A stretch of 64,000 nt of DNA, taken from the NCBI RefSeq assembly GCF_009728835.1, contig NZ_CP033455.1, positions 62,001-126,000 of the forward strand, given 5' to 3'. The notes beneath the pieces were generated by a model. It was not told the origin of the DNA. It saw only the letters and a list, made by a program, of their open reading frames with translations, and ran no database searches. This DNA is from Ehrlichia ruminantium. GTDB lineage: Bacteria > Pseudomonadota > Alphaproteobacteria > Rickettsiales > Anaplasmataceae. The translations under genes were made by a program, and so were the position numbers. Below, piece by piece: positions 47,966 through 58,455 of this stretch (position 1 is the first letter of the stretch; every line of letters begins with the position of its first letter).

Positions 47966-49918
47966 ATGTTACCTAGATTGATTGATGATTCAAATAATAA
48001 GAAGAAAATCCAACAGTTGTCTGATAATCAAAAAAAAGGGGACAAATCGTATAAGAGGGAAACCAAAGTTGGATCATGTGATGCTACTGGTGTAACGCCT
48101 GAAGAAAAAGATATGCAATTTAGGATGACTGAAAAGAAAACGAAGTCAGGTATGCAAGCAAGAGGTTTTCATACTGGTAGTGTGTATAGAGATAATGCAG
48201 GGACTTCTAGTAGTGAGGATAGTATTTCTAGTAAGGAGGTAACAGCATCTATGGATAGCATGGGACTAGGTGGTTTATTTGAAAATGTTTATGTACAACA
48301 GGCTGCTATTTCCAGAAGGGAATGTCTAAAGCAAGACGTGTGTGTAGAAATGCCAGAGTTTTTTAGGATGCAGTCAGATCTTTCAATTAAAAACTCTGTT
48401 TCAAATGGCACTTCTTCTAAAGTTGGAAGTACCCAAATTGATGAGAAGTTGAGGTACGGGTTAAATGAACAGACTGTATCAAATGTACTTTACCAAGTAG
48501 ACCCGGAGTTAAGTATGGGAGTAGCTGGGTTACATATTGATTATTCAGATAGAAACAATATCACTGTTGCTGAGAGTGAAAAGACGCCTCATATTGATAT
48601 GATGGAGTTGAAAAAATCTATAGATGCAATTATTCCAACTATTACAGAAAATATGTATTTAAAACAAGGTGCTAGGCCGAAAACAAGACGACGGAGAGGT
48701 GCTAAGGTACCGAAATCTAACAAAAATACAAAATTGGTATCACCTAGTATATGTCATGAGAATATTGGTATGGATAATGCATTATGTAATAGTGTATATA
48801 TGAATTATAGGTTAGGTCGGCCACAAATGTTAATGGCTGTTTCTGATGAAAATGTAAATTATCCTTTTAAGGATGCTGTCAGAGAATTTGATATTTTTAT
48901 AAATGATCCTTTAGCAAACTTAAGAAAAATGCACATTATGTATCTATGTAATTTAGTAAAATTGTTGTTTTATGCTCTCGAAAATGGTTGTTATGTTATT
49001 AGACCTGATATTCGGGAAAATATATTAAGTTTTACTAAGCGATTTGACCTTTTTTGTAATATATTGAAACTAGAAGTTTTGACCCAAATAGCTCTCATAT
49101 TGGGTTGTGATAAGTTACATAAAATACTTGTATTTCAGGGAAGTACATTTTTAGAGTTAGAAATATTTCATATGTTGTTTGATGCAGTTGCTGATGTTAT
49201 GTATACTAATTCAACATGTTTAACAAAGTGTTATGTATTATTACAGAATATTTGTCAGTATTATACTAATATTATAACCCAGCAAGACTATGTTGCAAGT
49301 CCTAAGAGACTTCAGGTATATGCCGATTTAATATTATTGTTGGGTGATTTGATATTTGCAAAGAGAACTAAACAGTGTAATAAGGCAATTATTCATTCGG
49401 TAAATTTAATGTTAGTCTGTTGTAGTATAAGGTTGGCAACTCTATATTATGATGTAGAATTGTGTTATAGCTTTGAAAAGATAGATCTACATATGCAAAA
49501 TATGCTGAGCTTTCTTGCATTTAGATATAGTAAAAACTTCTTGAGTCAGAAGTTAGTTAAATTGCTTCGTAATTTTATGTATATGTATGATGTAAGTGAA
49601 AAAAGTGAACTTGTGTTGATGTGTAATATATTATTTCCGCGTAAGTTACTCAGTTTATGTGCTGATAATGTAGAAGAGTATATTAAAAAATGTAATGCTT
49701 ATGATACAATGAGTTGGCTAACTATTTTTGTAGATGCTGCTTATTATCTTGGTAGATCTGATGTTAGGTCTATTGTAAGGATTCAGCGTGATATAGAAAT
49801 ATATGAACAGGTACTTACACATATGCATACGAAATTGATACCTTATAATAAAAGTATGCAACAAGATAATAAGAAGCAGAGTGAGAGAGAATATATTTCA
49901 CATGGGTATGGTAGATAG
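47966..49918 (+). CDS. Family protein B, 650 aa, with YLxQGARPK motif and helical domain
   Basis: Leader MLPRLIDDSNNKKK aligns with those of genes A and C. The long polar N-terminal half has a decayed motif, NVYVQQAAISRR (108-118), and the full motif NMYLKQGARPKTRRRR (229-244). The helical domain (about 310-620) has FDLFCNILKLEVLTQIALIL, VNLMLVCCSIRLATLYYDVE, and FMYMYDVSEK with FPRKLLSLCADNVEEYI, lining up block by block with gene A. No signal peptide. It ends YISHGYGR. The ATG at 47966 follows ttaataggttttat. Function unknown; closest in this window to gene A. Confidence 0.8.
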   Translation: MLPRLIDDSNNKKKIQQLSDNQKKGDKSYKRETKVGSCDATGVTPEEKDMQFRMTEKKTKSGMQARGFHTGSVYRDNAGTSSSEDSISSKEVTASMDSMGLGGLFENVYVQQAAISRRECLKQDVCVEMPEFFRMQSDLSIKNSVSNGTSSKVGSTQIDEKLRYGLNEQTVSNVLYQVDPELSMGVAGLHIDYSDRNNITVAESEKTPHIDMMELKKSIDAIIPTITENMYLKQGARPKTRRRRGAKVPKSNKNTKLVSPSICHENIGMDNALCNSVYMNYRLGRPQMLMAVSDENVNYPFKDAVREFDIFINDPLANLRKMHIMYLCNLVKLLFYALENGCYVIRPDIRENILSFTKRFDLFCNILKLEVLTQIALILGCDKLHKILVFQGSTFLELEIFHMLFDAVADVMYTNSTCLTKCYVLLQNICQYYTNIITQQDYVASPKRLQVYADLILLLGDLIFAKRTKQCNKAIIHSVNLMLVCCSIRLATLYYDVELCYSFEKIDLHMQNMLSFLAFRYSKNFLSQKLVKLLRNFMYMYDVSEKSELVLMCNILFPRKLLSLCADNVEEYIKKCNAYDTMSWLTIFVDAAYYLGRSDVRSIVRIQRDIEIYEQVLTHMHTKLIPYNKSMQQDNKKQSEREYISHGYGR

Positions 49919-50623
49919 ATCTATGTATGTCTATGTTATATAATACTATTAAGAATATGTATTAAACTTACTTATATAATTTAGTACTTTTTTTATTCAA
50001 ATGGTTGATTGTATTAGTAGATGTTGAAATGTAGAATTATATGTAAATCGCTATCAACTGAATATAGTTATAATAAATTAATAATGTTATAGGGTTAAAT
50101 ATATAACTAATGGTATAGGTATTACTTGGTTATTATATTTGTACAATTGAGTGTGGAGTTCTGTATCAATAATCATAAAATGGATTTGTAATTATTTTAA
50201 TATTAAATTTTCTTGTGTTATGAAATGAATTGTATTTTTACGTAATCCGTAGAATTGGTTGCAATTTTAATACGTGTAGTTTTTAGTCTGAATATTGTGT
50301 GAAAATTAGAACAAGTTTATAAATTTTTTATACTTATGAAGTGGAAATTAGTGTTTTTTCTTTTTTAAAAATGGTTGTTTAAAAAAATAAGTACTAGTTT
50401 TGTCATATAAATATAACATTTTGTACATTACTTATACTAATAAACAGTAATCCTGTTGTAGCTAGTTTTTTTGTCAGAGTTATAAAGTTAAATATGAGTT
50501 TTTAAGTAACAAATATATAATTTCTTATCTAAAAGTGTTGAAATTTTAATTTAATTAATTTCTTATTTGTAGTAATATATTGTATTTTTATACAACTTAT
50601 ATAAATTACTAATAGGTTTTAAT
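49919..50623. other. Intergenic region, nothing recognised
   Basis: 705 bases, very AT-rich. No repeat or RNA gene seen. It ends in actaataggttttaat just before the start of family gene C. Confidence 0.45.
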
Positions 50624-52192
50624 ATGTTGTCTGGGTTTAATAGTGACTTTGATAGGAAAGAAAAAGATCAGCAATTATTCAACTGTGAGGAAAAGGAAGA
50701 TAAGTTGCTTGATGAAGTGAAAAGTATGGAGGAGTGTAATGATTTAAATACAGTAGTTGAAGTAGATGATAGAGAAAAGTCTGCAACAGAGGTACAAAAG
50801 TTGGTTTCAGGAATTTCTGAATTAAATGTTAGTGATATGGTTCCTGTTAATGTTGTAGGGAGTAGATTAGATAATTTAAGTATCGGAGAGGAAACTTATA
50901 CAGATTTAGTGCATTCGGATGTTTCTCTTAACGATATGTATTTAAGACAAGGTGCTAAACCGAAAGGTAGGCATACTAGTATTTATCAAATACCGAGATT
51001 TAATAGAAATGTATATTTGATACAAAGTGCTCAACAAAGAAAAAATAAGCATACTAGTATTTATCAAATACCACGATTTAATAGAAAGGTAGTGTCAGGT
51101 ATATCGAGTGAACAACCTGTTTCACAGAAACTTTTACAACCTTATCATGAAGAAATGCAAACGGTAATATCTCAGAGACCTGTAATATTAGAGCAAAAGT
51201 TATATAAAAGATGTCGTGACCATCGAAAATATCAGGATAAAAAATTACATAAAAATACTTGTAGTGTAGAATTTATCAGGCAACGATACACTCAATTAGC
51301 ATATGTCTGTTATATAACAAGAAATGTATTTTGTATAGATGAGGCTCATAAATATACTATAAATGACAGTCTTCGTGACTTATTACGTGTTACTCCACAA
51401 CATGAATTAGTGATACATCTTGTCAAGTTAAACTTATTGTCACAATTTGCTGCAGTATTAGGCTTTTATTATTTTAGTAGGTTTGTCCTATATAATTATG
51501 AGCTGCAGTATTTGGATGTTTATGCTCTGGATAATATATTGGTTAATATAATTGACATTGTAAATCGTGATGACAGACTTGATAGTTGTCGTAATTATTT
51601 AACATCTACTCTAGAATGTTATGCCGATTGGAAAGTTTTTGAAGTACATACAGCTTATTCTTCTAAGAGTATAGGATTTTATGTTGCAGTGTTGCAATTG
51701 TTAAGGCATCTGATCTATGTTAGGCAAGAGGTTCAATGTACTGTTAATCGTCAGTTAACTAATGATATTGTAGATTTTGTTATAATCAATTGTTGTATTC
51801 AGATTGGTATTTGCTATCATAATGTTATTAAATTTGATGATATAGTATTTGATGAAAGTGGGAGTGAAAAGTTTTTGGTACTTTTATCTGAAATATCTTA
51901 TATATTTTTAAATTTATATGATATACCTCAACGTTTTAGGAGTACCCCGAAAGATGTATGTGGTATAAGTTTCTCGTCTGCATTACTTAATGTTTGTTCT
52001 CAAGATATTAAGCGAGTTATCACTAGTAAGGTATCAGCTAGTGAAGTTAAATTGCAAATTATATGCAAAAGCATTGTTGATAATGTTTGTGAGTTAGGTA
52101 CTATGAAAGTTTTACAGGATATTTATGTTCACATGTTACAATATGACAAACAAGTAACAGCAAATTCCCAGCGTCAGTGTTTAACAAGATAA
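50624..52192 (+). CDS. Family protein C, 522 aa, with duplicated motif and helical domain
   Basis: Leader MLSGFNSDFDRKEKDQ matches genes A and B in shape. The polar N-terminal region carries DMYLRQGAKPKGRHTSIYQI and, exactly 26 residues on, VYLIQSAQQRKNKHTSIYQI: the motif and the segment after it are duplicated in tandem. The helical domain (about 210-500) has LVIHLVKLNLLSQFAAVLG, VIINCCIQIGICYHNVI, and FLNLYDIPQR with SSALLNVCSQDIKRVI. It ends SQRQCLTR. No signal peptide. It is followed by 2.3 kb of spacer with a tandem array. Function unknown. Confidence 0.8.
   Translation: MLSGFNSDFDRKEKDQQLFNCEEKEDKLLDEVKSMEECNDLNTVVEVDDREKSATEVQKLVSGISELNVSDMVPVNVVGSRLDNLSIGEETYTDLVHSDVSLNDMYLRQGAKPKGRHTSIYQIPRFNRNVYLIQSAQQRKNKHTSIYQIPRFNRKVVSGISSEQPVSQKLLQPYHEEMQTVISQRPVILEQKLYKRCRDHRKYQDKKLHKNTCSVEFIRQRYTQLAYVCYITRNVFCIDEAHKYTINDSLRDLLRVTPQHELVIHLVKLNLLSQFAAVLGFYYFSRFVLYNYELQYLDVYALDNILVNIIDIVNRDDRLDSCRNYLTSTLECYADWKVFEVHTAYSSKSIGFYVAVLQLLRHLIYVRQEVQCTVNRQLTNDIVDFVIINCCIQIGICYHNVIKFDDIVFDESGSEKFLVLLSEISYIFLNLYDIPQRFRSTPKDVCGISFSSALLNVCSQDIKRVITSKVSASEVKLQIICKSIVDNVCELGTMKVLQDIYVHMLQYDKQVTANSQRQCLTR
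50936..51091 (+). repeat. Two-copy 78-bp (26-aa) duplication around the family motif
   Basis: The segment catactagtatttatcaaat occurs at 50970 and 51048, 78 bases apart. Each copy encodes motif-like sequence (YLRQGAKPKGR or YLIQSAQQRKN) followed by HTSIYQIPRFNR. The second half is nearly identical between copies while the motif half of copy two has diverged. Confidence 0.88.
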
Positions 52193-54519
52193 GAGAGAGT
52201 TTGTGTATATATAAAAGTATTGGTATAGTGATTAACCTAACTTGCTGTATATCTGTCTTTTATGCTTACAAAACCTGGTTTCATGTATGAGAATGCAGCA
52301 TACAATTCCATAAAAAATTATTCATAAGAAATAGGTCGATTTTTTGATCTATATTATACTTGAACAACATTATATATGAAGAAAGGTCAAGTATTGCTAC
52401 CTTAATGATTTGTATACCTGTTACATAGCTATTGTTTGTAAGCGATAAAACAAAAATAAAAATGTATAAAAATACAATTTGATTACTAATGAGGAAATAT
52501 TTAATAAAACATAACAATATGTATTTGTGCCATAGAGTAATAATAGCTTTATTGCTTTGAATGTGATGGTATATGATATTTCGAATAGTAGTGTGTCAGT
52601 TTATTATTGTATAGTTTGGTTATATGATTACTATTTACCTTTAGATAATAGATAAATTTCTGTATATATATTAGTGTATAAAGTATTCAATAATTGACGT
52701 ATAAAAACATGTAATACTTTGGTATAGGTAAGAAAATAAGTTGGTGCTGATATGTAAAATATTATTATGGTGTGTTTGAGTGAGTGTTTTTGTATTGGTG
52801 ATTTCTATAGGCTAGTAAAAGATATAAAAGTATTAGTGGGGTAGTACTTAATAGATTAACGTACAAGAATATATCATTCTTTGTAGGTAAGAAAATAAGT
52901 TGGTGCTGATATGTAAAATATTATTATGTGTGGTTTGAGTGAGTGTTTTTTGTATTGGTAATTTCTATAGGCTAGTAAAAGATATAAAAGTATTAGTGGG
53001 GTAGTACTTAATAGATTAACGTACAAGAATATATCATTCTTTTAAGTAAGGAAAGAAGTTGGTACTCATATGTAAATATTAATTGTGTATATTTGAGTAA
53101 GTGTTTTTGTATTGGTAATTTCTATAGGTTAGTAAGAGATATAAAAGTGTTAATGGGGTAGTACTTAATAGATTAACGTAAAAGAATATATCATTCTTTG
53201 TAGGTAAGAAAATAAGTTGGTGCTGATATGTAAAATATTATTATGGTGTGTTTGAGTGAGTGTTTTTGTATTGGTAATTTCTGTAGGCTAGTGAGAGATT
53301 AAAAATATATAATAGACTAATACTACTAAGAAATTAGCATGTGAGCACTGCAACAATCTTAAATATGTGAAGGGGTTAGTGCATATAATTATGTATGCTT
53401 AAATTAATGTTCTGATGTTGGTAATTTCTATGAGTTAATGATAGATAAAGAAATATAGTAAGATAATTTTATGTAGGCTTGATAATTTGGTTGCTACATT
53501 AAAAATTATGTAAATAGCTTCTTTTACCTAATTAAAAATAGTTAGTTGAATTTAACAAAATTATGTAATAAGTCTGATTAAAAAGGTTGTATGTTATACA
53601 GTTGATATATAATTATTGTATAGATGAAGAACTGAGATATGTATTATACTAGCAATTTGTAGAGTATAGTGGGTTATATAACACTAATAATAACGCATAG
53701 TAATGTGCCCATAATACTTAATTTAAGTATTTGTATGATGAATTATTGATAAATAATTTTGCTTTATCCTGTACGTAGGTATAGAATTTTTATTAAGTAG
53801 TGAATTATAGACTATTGTTGAGATTAAAAATGTTTTGAATTAATCGTTATTAAAGTTCAATCGTATTGTATAGTAGAGTAATATTCGTAATATTTATATC
53901 TTGATCAAGGTTAAAGTCTTAATTAGATGTGTTTATAATAGTATTCTCATAGGTGTAATAAAAGAATATAAACTTCATATGTACAAATAGTTGTTGTGAG
54001 ACGATAGAGATTATCAGGAGATAATTGTATATTGATGGTGTGGTTTTAATATTAGATAATCATATAAATTAATTAAATAACATGTTTGATTAAACTTTAT
54101 TAAAAAAAATATCACCGGATAGTTCGGCATAAAATGTTTTTATTATATAATGTATATAAAATAAGTAGTAATTCTGATTAAAATATTATAATATGTTTAT
54201 TGATTGTCAATAAGCTGTTATGTCTATGTTATAGCCTTGGGTAGTATTTTTTAGACTACTGTAGGTTTAGGATATTTTCACTGATTGTTGAGTGTTTTAA
54301 GAGTATTACCTGTATTTGGATTACCCATGTTGTGGATATATTGTACTTTTTAGAATTAAGAGTTTGTTATATGAGTATGAGTCTTATATAACAGAAAAGA
54401 AACTGTTATCAAGGACAATATTTATATTTTATAGCAATATTGCTTTATAAGTATCCCGAAAATCGGACTAATCTATGCTGTTATTATGGAAATTGTATGT
54501 ATGTTAAATAAGGTTGAAT
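52193..54519. other. Long intergenic region with a tandem repeat
   Basis: 2.3 kb between family genes C and D, the longest spacer in the window. A 159-bp array fills about 52725-53450 (listed separately). Open frames of up to 78 codons in the remainder look like chance. The sequence after 53450 is AT-rich without repeats. Confidence 0.55.
52725..53450. repeat. Tandem array, 159-bp period, 4-5 units
   Basis: The anchor aagaaaataagttggtgctg starts at 52730, 52889 and 53206, with a variant (aaggaaagaagttggtact) at 53047; steps are 159, 158 and 159. A degenerate fifth unit runs to about 53450. Units 1 and 2 are nearly identical, sharing the run aatagattaacgtacaagaa. Confidence 0.87.
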
Positions 54520-57500
54520 ATGTTTGGGATAGTAGTAAGTATTGCAAGTGTTGTTGTTGTATCGACGACACTATTAGGGGTAGTAAGTAGTACTGTGAAA
54601 AATGAGAAAGGTGAAGATGATGAATCTGTTAGAAAAAAATCTGATAAAAAATCACAATATAAGAATAGGGCAAGTCGCATATTTACTAGATTAGTAGGTA
54701 GTGAGAAGTTTGCAAAAGAAGATCTACAACATAAAACTGATGCAACAGAAGAGTTACCTACTAAGTTTGTTGAGTTAAGTATTCAAAGTTCAAATGTGCA
54801 GCAAGAAATATATCCTATAAGTAAAAAAACTTCTGTATTGAGTAGTAAAAAGCAAGGTACAGAATCAAAAAGAATATCTAAGAAGGAAAGTTTGGCTGTG
54901 TGTGCTGATGCGACTGATGCACAAAATAGTCGACCTGTGCATTCTTATGAATCAAGAAGATCAAATATAAGAGGTAAAGAACACTATGCAAAATTAGGTG
55001 CAAGATCGAAAAAAGTAAGGTTTAAGGAAGACGTAGAATATCGAGATATATATCAATCAGCAGGACCTGACTCTGAGAGTGAATATAGTGTTAAGAATAT
55101 TAAAGATGTTGATACCATAACTGATGCACAAGATAGTCGACCTGTGGATTCTTATAAATCAAGAAGATCAAATGTTACAGATAAAGAACTTTATGCAAAA
55201 TTAGGTGCAAGACCGAAAAAGGTGAGGTTTAAGGAAGATGTAGAATATCGAGATATATATCAATCAGAAGGACCTGACCCTGAGGGTGAATATGGTGTTA
55301 AGAATATTAAAGATGTTGATGCCATAACTGATGCACAAGATAGTCGACCTGTGGATTCTTATAAATCAAGAAGATCAAATGTTACAGATAAAGAACTTTA
55401 TGCAAAATTAGGTGCAAGATCGAAGAAGGTAAGGTTTAAGGAAGACGTAGAATATCGAGATGTATATCAATCAGAAGGACCTGACTCTGAGGGTGAATAT
55501 GGTGTTAAGAATATTAAAGATGTTGATGCCATAACTGATGCACAAGATAGTCGACCTGTGCATTCTTATGAATCAAGAAGATCAAATATAAGAGGTAAAG
55601 AACACTATGCAAAATTAGGTGCAAGATCGGAAAAGGTAAGGTTTAAGGAAGACGTAGAATATCGAGATATATATCAATCAGAAGGACCTGACCCTGAGGG
55701 TGAATATGGTGTTAAGAATATTAAAGATGTTGATGCCATAACTGATGCACAAGATAGTCGACCTGTGGATTCTTATAAATCAAGAAGATCAAATGTTACA
55801 GATAAAGAACTTTATGCAAAATTAGGTGCAAGACCGAAAAAGGTGAGGTTTAAGGAAGACGTAGAATATCGAGATATATATCAATCAGAAGGATCTGATT
55901 CTAAAGGTGAATATAGTGTTAAGAATATTAAAGATGTTGATGCTATAACTGATGCACAAGATAGTCGACCTGTGGATTCTTATAAATCAAGAGGATCAGG
56001 TGTAGAAAGTAAAGAGCTTTATTTAGGATTAAGTACAAAGCCAAAAGAGGTAGAATTTAAAGAAAACATAGAACATCAAAATGTATGCAGGTCAAAAGAG
56101 TCTGATGCTGAAGGTGAGTTTAATATTCCAAATGTTGAATGTGAAAGACCATTGTGTTTGGAAACTGAAGAAAGTATTGGTTCTTCTACTGGTCAAACAT
56201 CGAATATTTCATATTATACTGTTTTACAACATAAGGGATTTGTGTCTGATGAAGTCAAACCAGGTCTTATGCCTATACCCAGTGCTTGTTCTGTGAAATC
56301 TCAAACAGATCCAGTAATGTCTGAAGATATAGGATTAATGTACCTATATAGTAAACTAAGTGTCAGTCGAAAATCTGTATTGGGTATTCATTCTGTAGAG
56401 CCTAGTGCAGTTCCAATGGTACCTAAAAGTGTGTGTGAAGAACATATTATTAATAAAACTGATGGTATACAAGATCCTGTTCCAAGCGTCCATTTTACAC
56501 AACCTCAAATAGATCAGATGACGTCTCTAGGCATAGGTGGGATACCTGTTGCTAATATATCAGGTAATGTTCAAGATCCTGTTCCAAGCGTCCATTTTAC
56601 GCAACCTCAAATGGATCAGATGACGTCTCTAGGCATAGGTGGAATACCTGTTGCTAATATATCAGGTAATGTTCAAGATCCTGTTCCAAATGTCTATTTT
56701 ATACAACCTCAAATGGATCAGATGACGTCTCTAGGCATAGGTGGAATATCTGTTGCCAATATATCAAGTAATGTTCAATATCCTGTTCCAAATGTCTATT
56801 TTACACAACCTCAAATGGATCAGATGACGTCTCTAGGCATAGGTGGGATACCTGTTGCTAATATATCAGGTAATGTTCAATATCCTGTTCCAAATGTCTA
56901 TTTTACACAACCTCAAATGGATCAGATGACGTCTCTAGGCATAGGTGGAATACCTGTTGCTAATATATCAAGTAATGTTCAAGATCCTCTTCCAAATGTC
57001 TATTTTACACAACCTCAAATGGATCAGATGACGTCTCTAGGCATAGGTGGGATATCTGTTGCCAATATATCAGGTAATGTTCAATATCCTGTTCCAAATG
57101 TCTATTTTACACAACCTCAAATGGATCAGATGACGTCTCTAGGCATAGGTGGGATACCTGTTGCTAATATATCAGGTAATGTTCAAGATCCTGTTCCAAA
57201 TGTCTATTTTACACAACCTCAAATGGATCAGATGGCATCTCTAGGCATAGGTGGGATACCTGTTGCTAATATATCAAGTAATGTTCAAGATCCTGTTCCA
57301 GATGTTCGTTCTATACCATCTAAAGCGAATCATGTTATATCTGAAGGTACTACTGGATCTATACAAAATTTTTCTGGGAATATTTCTTTAAAATATGTGG
57401 AGATATTAAAAAAATTACATTTTTCGTTTTGTCGACACCTATTGCATGAGATATTGATATTATCCGATCAAGGTAGAATTTTTGTTAGTAGTCATGTTGA

Positions 57501-58455
57501 TAAGATTATAGAACGTGTTACAAAAAAGGTACCAGTTGCTCGTTTTGTACTGAAAGCTAGTGTGTTAATGCAATGTGGGATTATTGCCTCTAAAAGTTGT
57601 GCAATGTGTAGGTTTTTTACAAGTGCAAGAATGATCCTTAAAGGATATGTATTTTCTCAATTGTTAGAACAATTGGTTAATATGATTGAAATTAAATCAA
57701 ATAGTATATGTTATTATCAGTTTCGTCTTGGTCTAAGTTACTACTATTATAAATTGCCTAAATTACGTGCTAAACATGTGCCACCATCTAATTTGTTCTA
57801 TGATGTACTTGATGTATTATATAATGTTGTGTTTGATAGATTGACAAGAATACATAATAAAATAGAGCTTGAAATTTTGGATCAAGTTATTTTCGGTTGT
57901 ACTTTTGCGCTAGGATCAATGTACTATTCTATCATGTTTCCTGGTTTAGATTATGTGAGTGATAATGCATGTATAAAGTTACTATCTAAGGCAGAGTTTA
58001 GTAGGCTGGTTGGGCGTTCTCAAGTATGTACTGATATTGATTTAGGATATATGTGTTATCATATATGGATATCCATGTTTCATATGTATGATGGTGAATC
58101 AATAGGTATTGTACCATATAGTATTATTCCGTTGCTTTCTAAACCTGGCATTGACCGAATATTTTCATATTATAATGCAGGTCAATTAAATTTTAATATG
58201 TTTGTTGAAGATATTGTTGTTCAAGTAATCAAAGCTGTTGATCATCCAAATTTTATTATAGTGACTGAAGATATTGCTAAGTATTATAGAGGGTGCAATC
58301 AGGCAAATAATCAGAATGTACGGGCTCATGATGATAAGAATGCTAGTAAAGATACAAGTTGTGATGAAGAACATAAATCTGATAGTGATGAGCAATGTGA
58401 TGGTATAACTGTACAAAGTGTGTTACAACAAAATAGTCAAGATATATGTAAGTAA
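54520..58455 (+). CDS. Family protein D, 1311 aa, with two tandem repeat arrays and helical domain
   Basis: The N-terminus MFGIVVSIASVVVVSTTLLG is a hydrophobic segment, a signal peptide or membrane anchor, unlike genes A-C. I chose the ATG at 54520, with AGG 6 nt upstream, over a TTG two codons earlier. Residues about 131-535 hold six 69-aa repeats, each containing ELYAKLGARPKKVRF, the family motif. Residues about 650-920 hold eight 34-aa repeats (FTQPQMDQMTSLGIGGIPVA) and a partial ninth. A degenerate motif MYLYSKLSVSRKS lies between the arrays. The helical domain follows (about 955-1255: VARFVLKASVLMQCGII, VIFGCTFALGSMYYSIMF, HMYDGESI). The tail is acidic. Probably exported (inference). 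Confidence 0.82.
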   Translation: MFGIVVSIASVVVVSTTLLGVVSSTVKNEKGEDDESVRKKSDKKSQYKNRASRIFTRLVGSEKFAKEDLQHKTDATEELPTKFVELSIQSSNVQQEIYPISKKTSVLSSKKQGTESKRISKKESLAVCADATDAQNSRPVHSYESRRSNIRGKEHYAKLGARSKKVRFKEDVEYRDIYQSAGPDSESEYSVKNIKDVDTITDAQDSRPVDSYKSRRSNVTDKELYAKLGARPKKVRFKEDVEYRDIYQSEGPDPEGEYGVKNIKDVDAITDAQDSRPVDSYKSRRSNVTDKELYAKLGARSKKVRFKEDVEYRDVYQSEGPDSEGEYGVKNIKDVDAITDAQDSRPVHSYESRRSNIRGKEHYAKLGARSEKVRFKEDVEYRDIYQSEGPDPEGEYGVKNIKDVDAITDAQDSRPVDSYKSRRSNVTDKELYAKLGARPKKVRFKEDVEYRDIYQSEGSDSKGEYSVKNIKDVDAITDAQDSRPVDSYKSRGSGVESKELYLGLSTKPKEVEFKENIEHQNVCRSKESDAEGEFNIPNVECERPLCLETEESIGSSTGQTSNISYYTVLQHKGFVSDEVKPGLMPIPSACSVKSQTDPVMSEDIGLMYLYSKLSVSRKSVLGIHSVEPSAVPMVPKSVCEEHIINKTDGIQDPVPSVHFTQPQIDQMTSLGIGGIPVANISGNVQDPVPSVHFTQPQMDQMTSLGIGGIPVANISGNVQDPVPNVYFIQPQMDQMTSLGIGGISVANISSNVQYPVPNVYFTQPQMDQMTSLGIGGIPVANISGNVQYPVPNVYFTQPQMDQMTSLGIGGIPVANISSNVQDPLPNVYFTQPQMDQMTSLGIGGISVANISGNVQYPVPNVYFTQPQMDQMTSLGIGGIPVANISGNVQDPVPNVYFTQPQMDQMASLGIGGIPVANISSNVQDPVPDVRSIPSKANHVISEGTTGSIQNFSGNISLKYVEILKKLHFSFCRHLLHEILILSDQGRIFVSSHVDKIIERVTKKVPVARFVLKASVLMQCGIIASKSCAMCRFFTSARMILKGYVFSQLLEQLVNMIEIKSNSICYYQFRLGLSYYYYKLPKLRAKHVPPSNLFYDVLDVLYNVVFDRLTRIHNKIELEILDQVIFGCTFALGSMYYSIMFPGLDYVSDNACIKLLSKAEFSRLVGRSQVCTDIDLGYMCYHIWISMFHMYDGESIGIVPYSIIPLLSKPGIDRIFSYYNAGQLNFNMFVEDIVVQVIKAVDHPNFIIVTEDIAKYYRGCNQANNQNVRAHDDKNASKDTSCDEEHKSDSDEQCDGITVQSVLQQNSQDICK
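54910..56125 (+). repeat. Six 207-bp (69-aa) repeats containing the family motif
   Basis: The anchor gatgcacaa occurs at 54916, 55123, 55330, 55537, 55744 and 55951, always 207 apart. Each unit encodes DAQDSRPVDSYKSRRSN, the motif LYAKLGARPKKVRFKEDVEY, then an acidic segment and VKNIKDV. Units 1 and 4 share the variant VHSYESRRSNIRGKEHYAKL; units 2, 3 and 5 share VDSYKSRRSNVTDKELYAKL. Unit 6 is degenerate. Confidence 0.95.
56467..57310 (+). repeat. Eight 102-bp (34-aa) repeats in family gene D
   Basis: Units begin at 56467 and every 102 bases after that to 57283, where a partial ninth starts. The unit is NVQDPVPNVYFTQPQMDQMT followed by SLGIGGIPVANISG. Variation is confined to a few positions (D/Y after Q, S/N and H/Y in the PxV segment, P/S in GIPV, G/S at the end). 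Confidence 0.95.

Noticed and set aside
52281-52517. 78-codon frame on the minus strand after family gene C
   Set aside because: Hydrophobic chance frame in an AT-rich spacer; no ribosome binding site.
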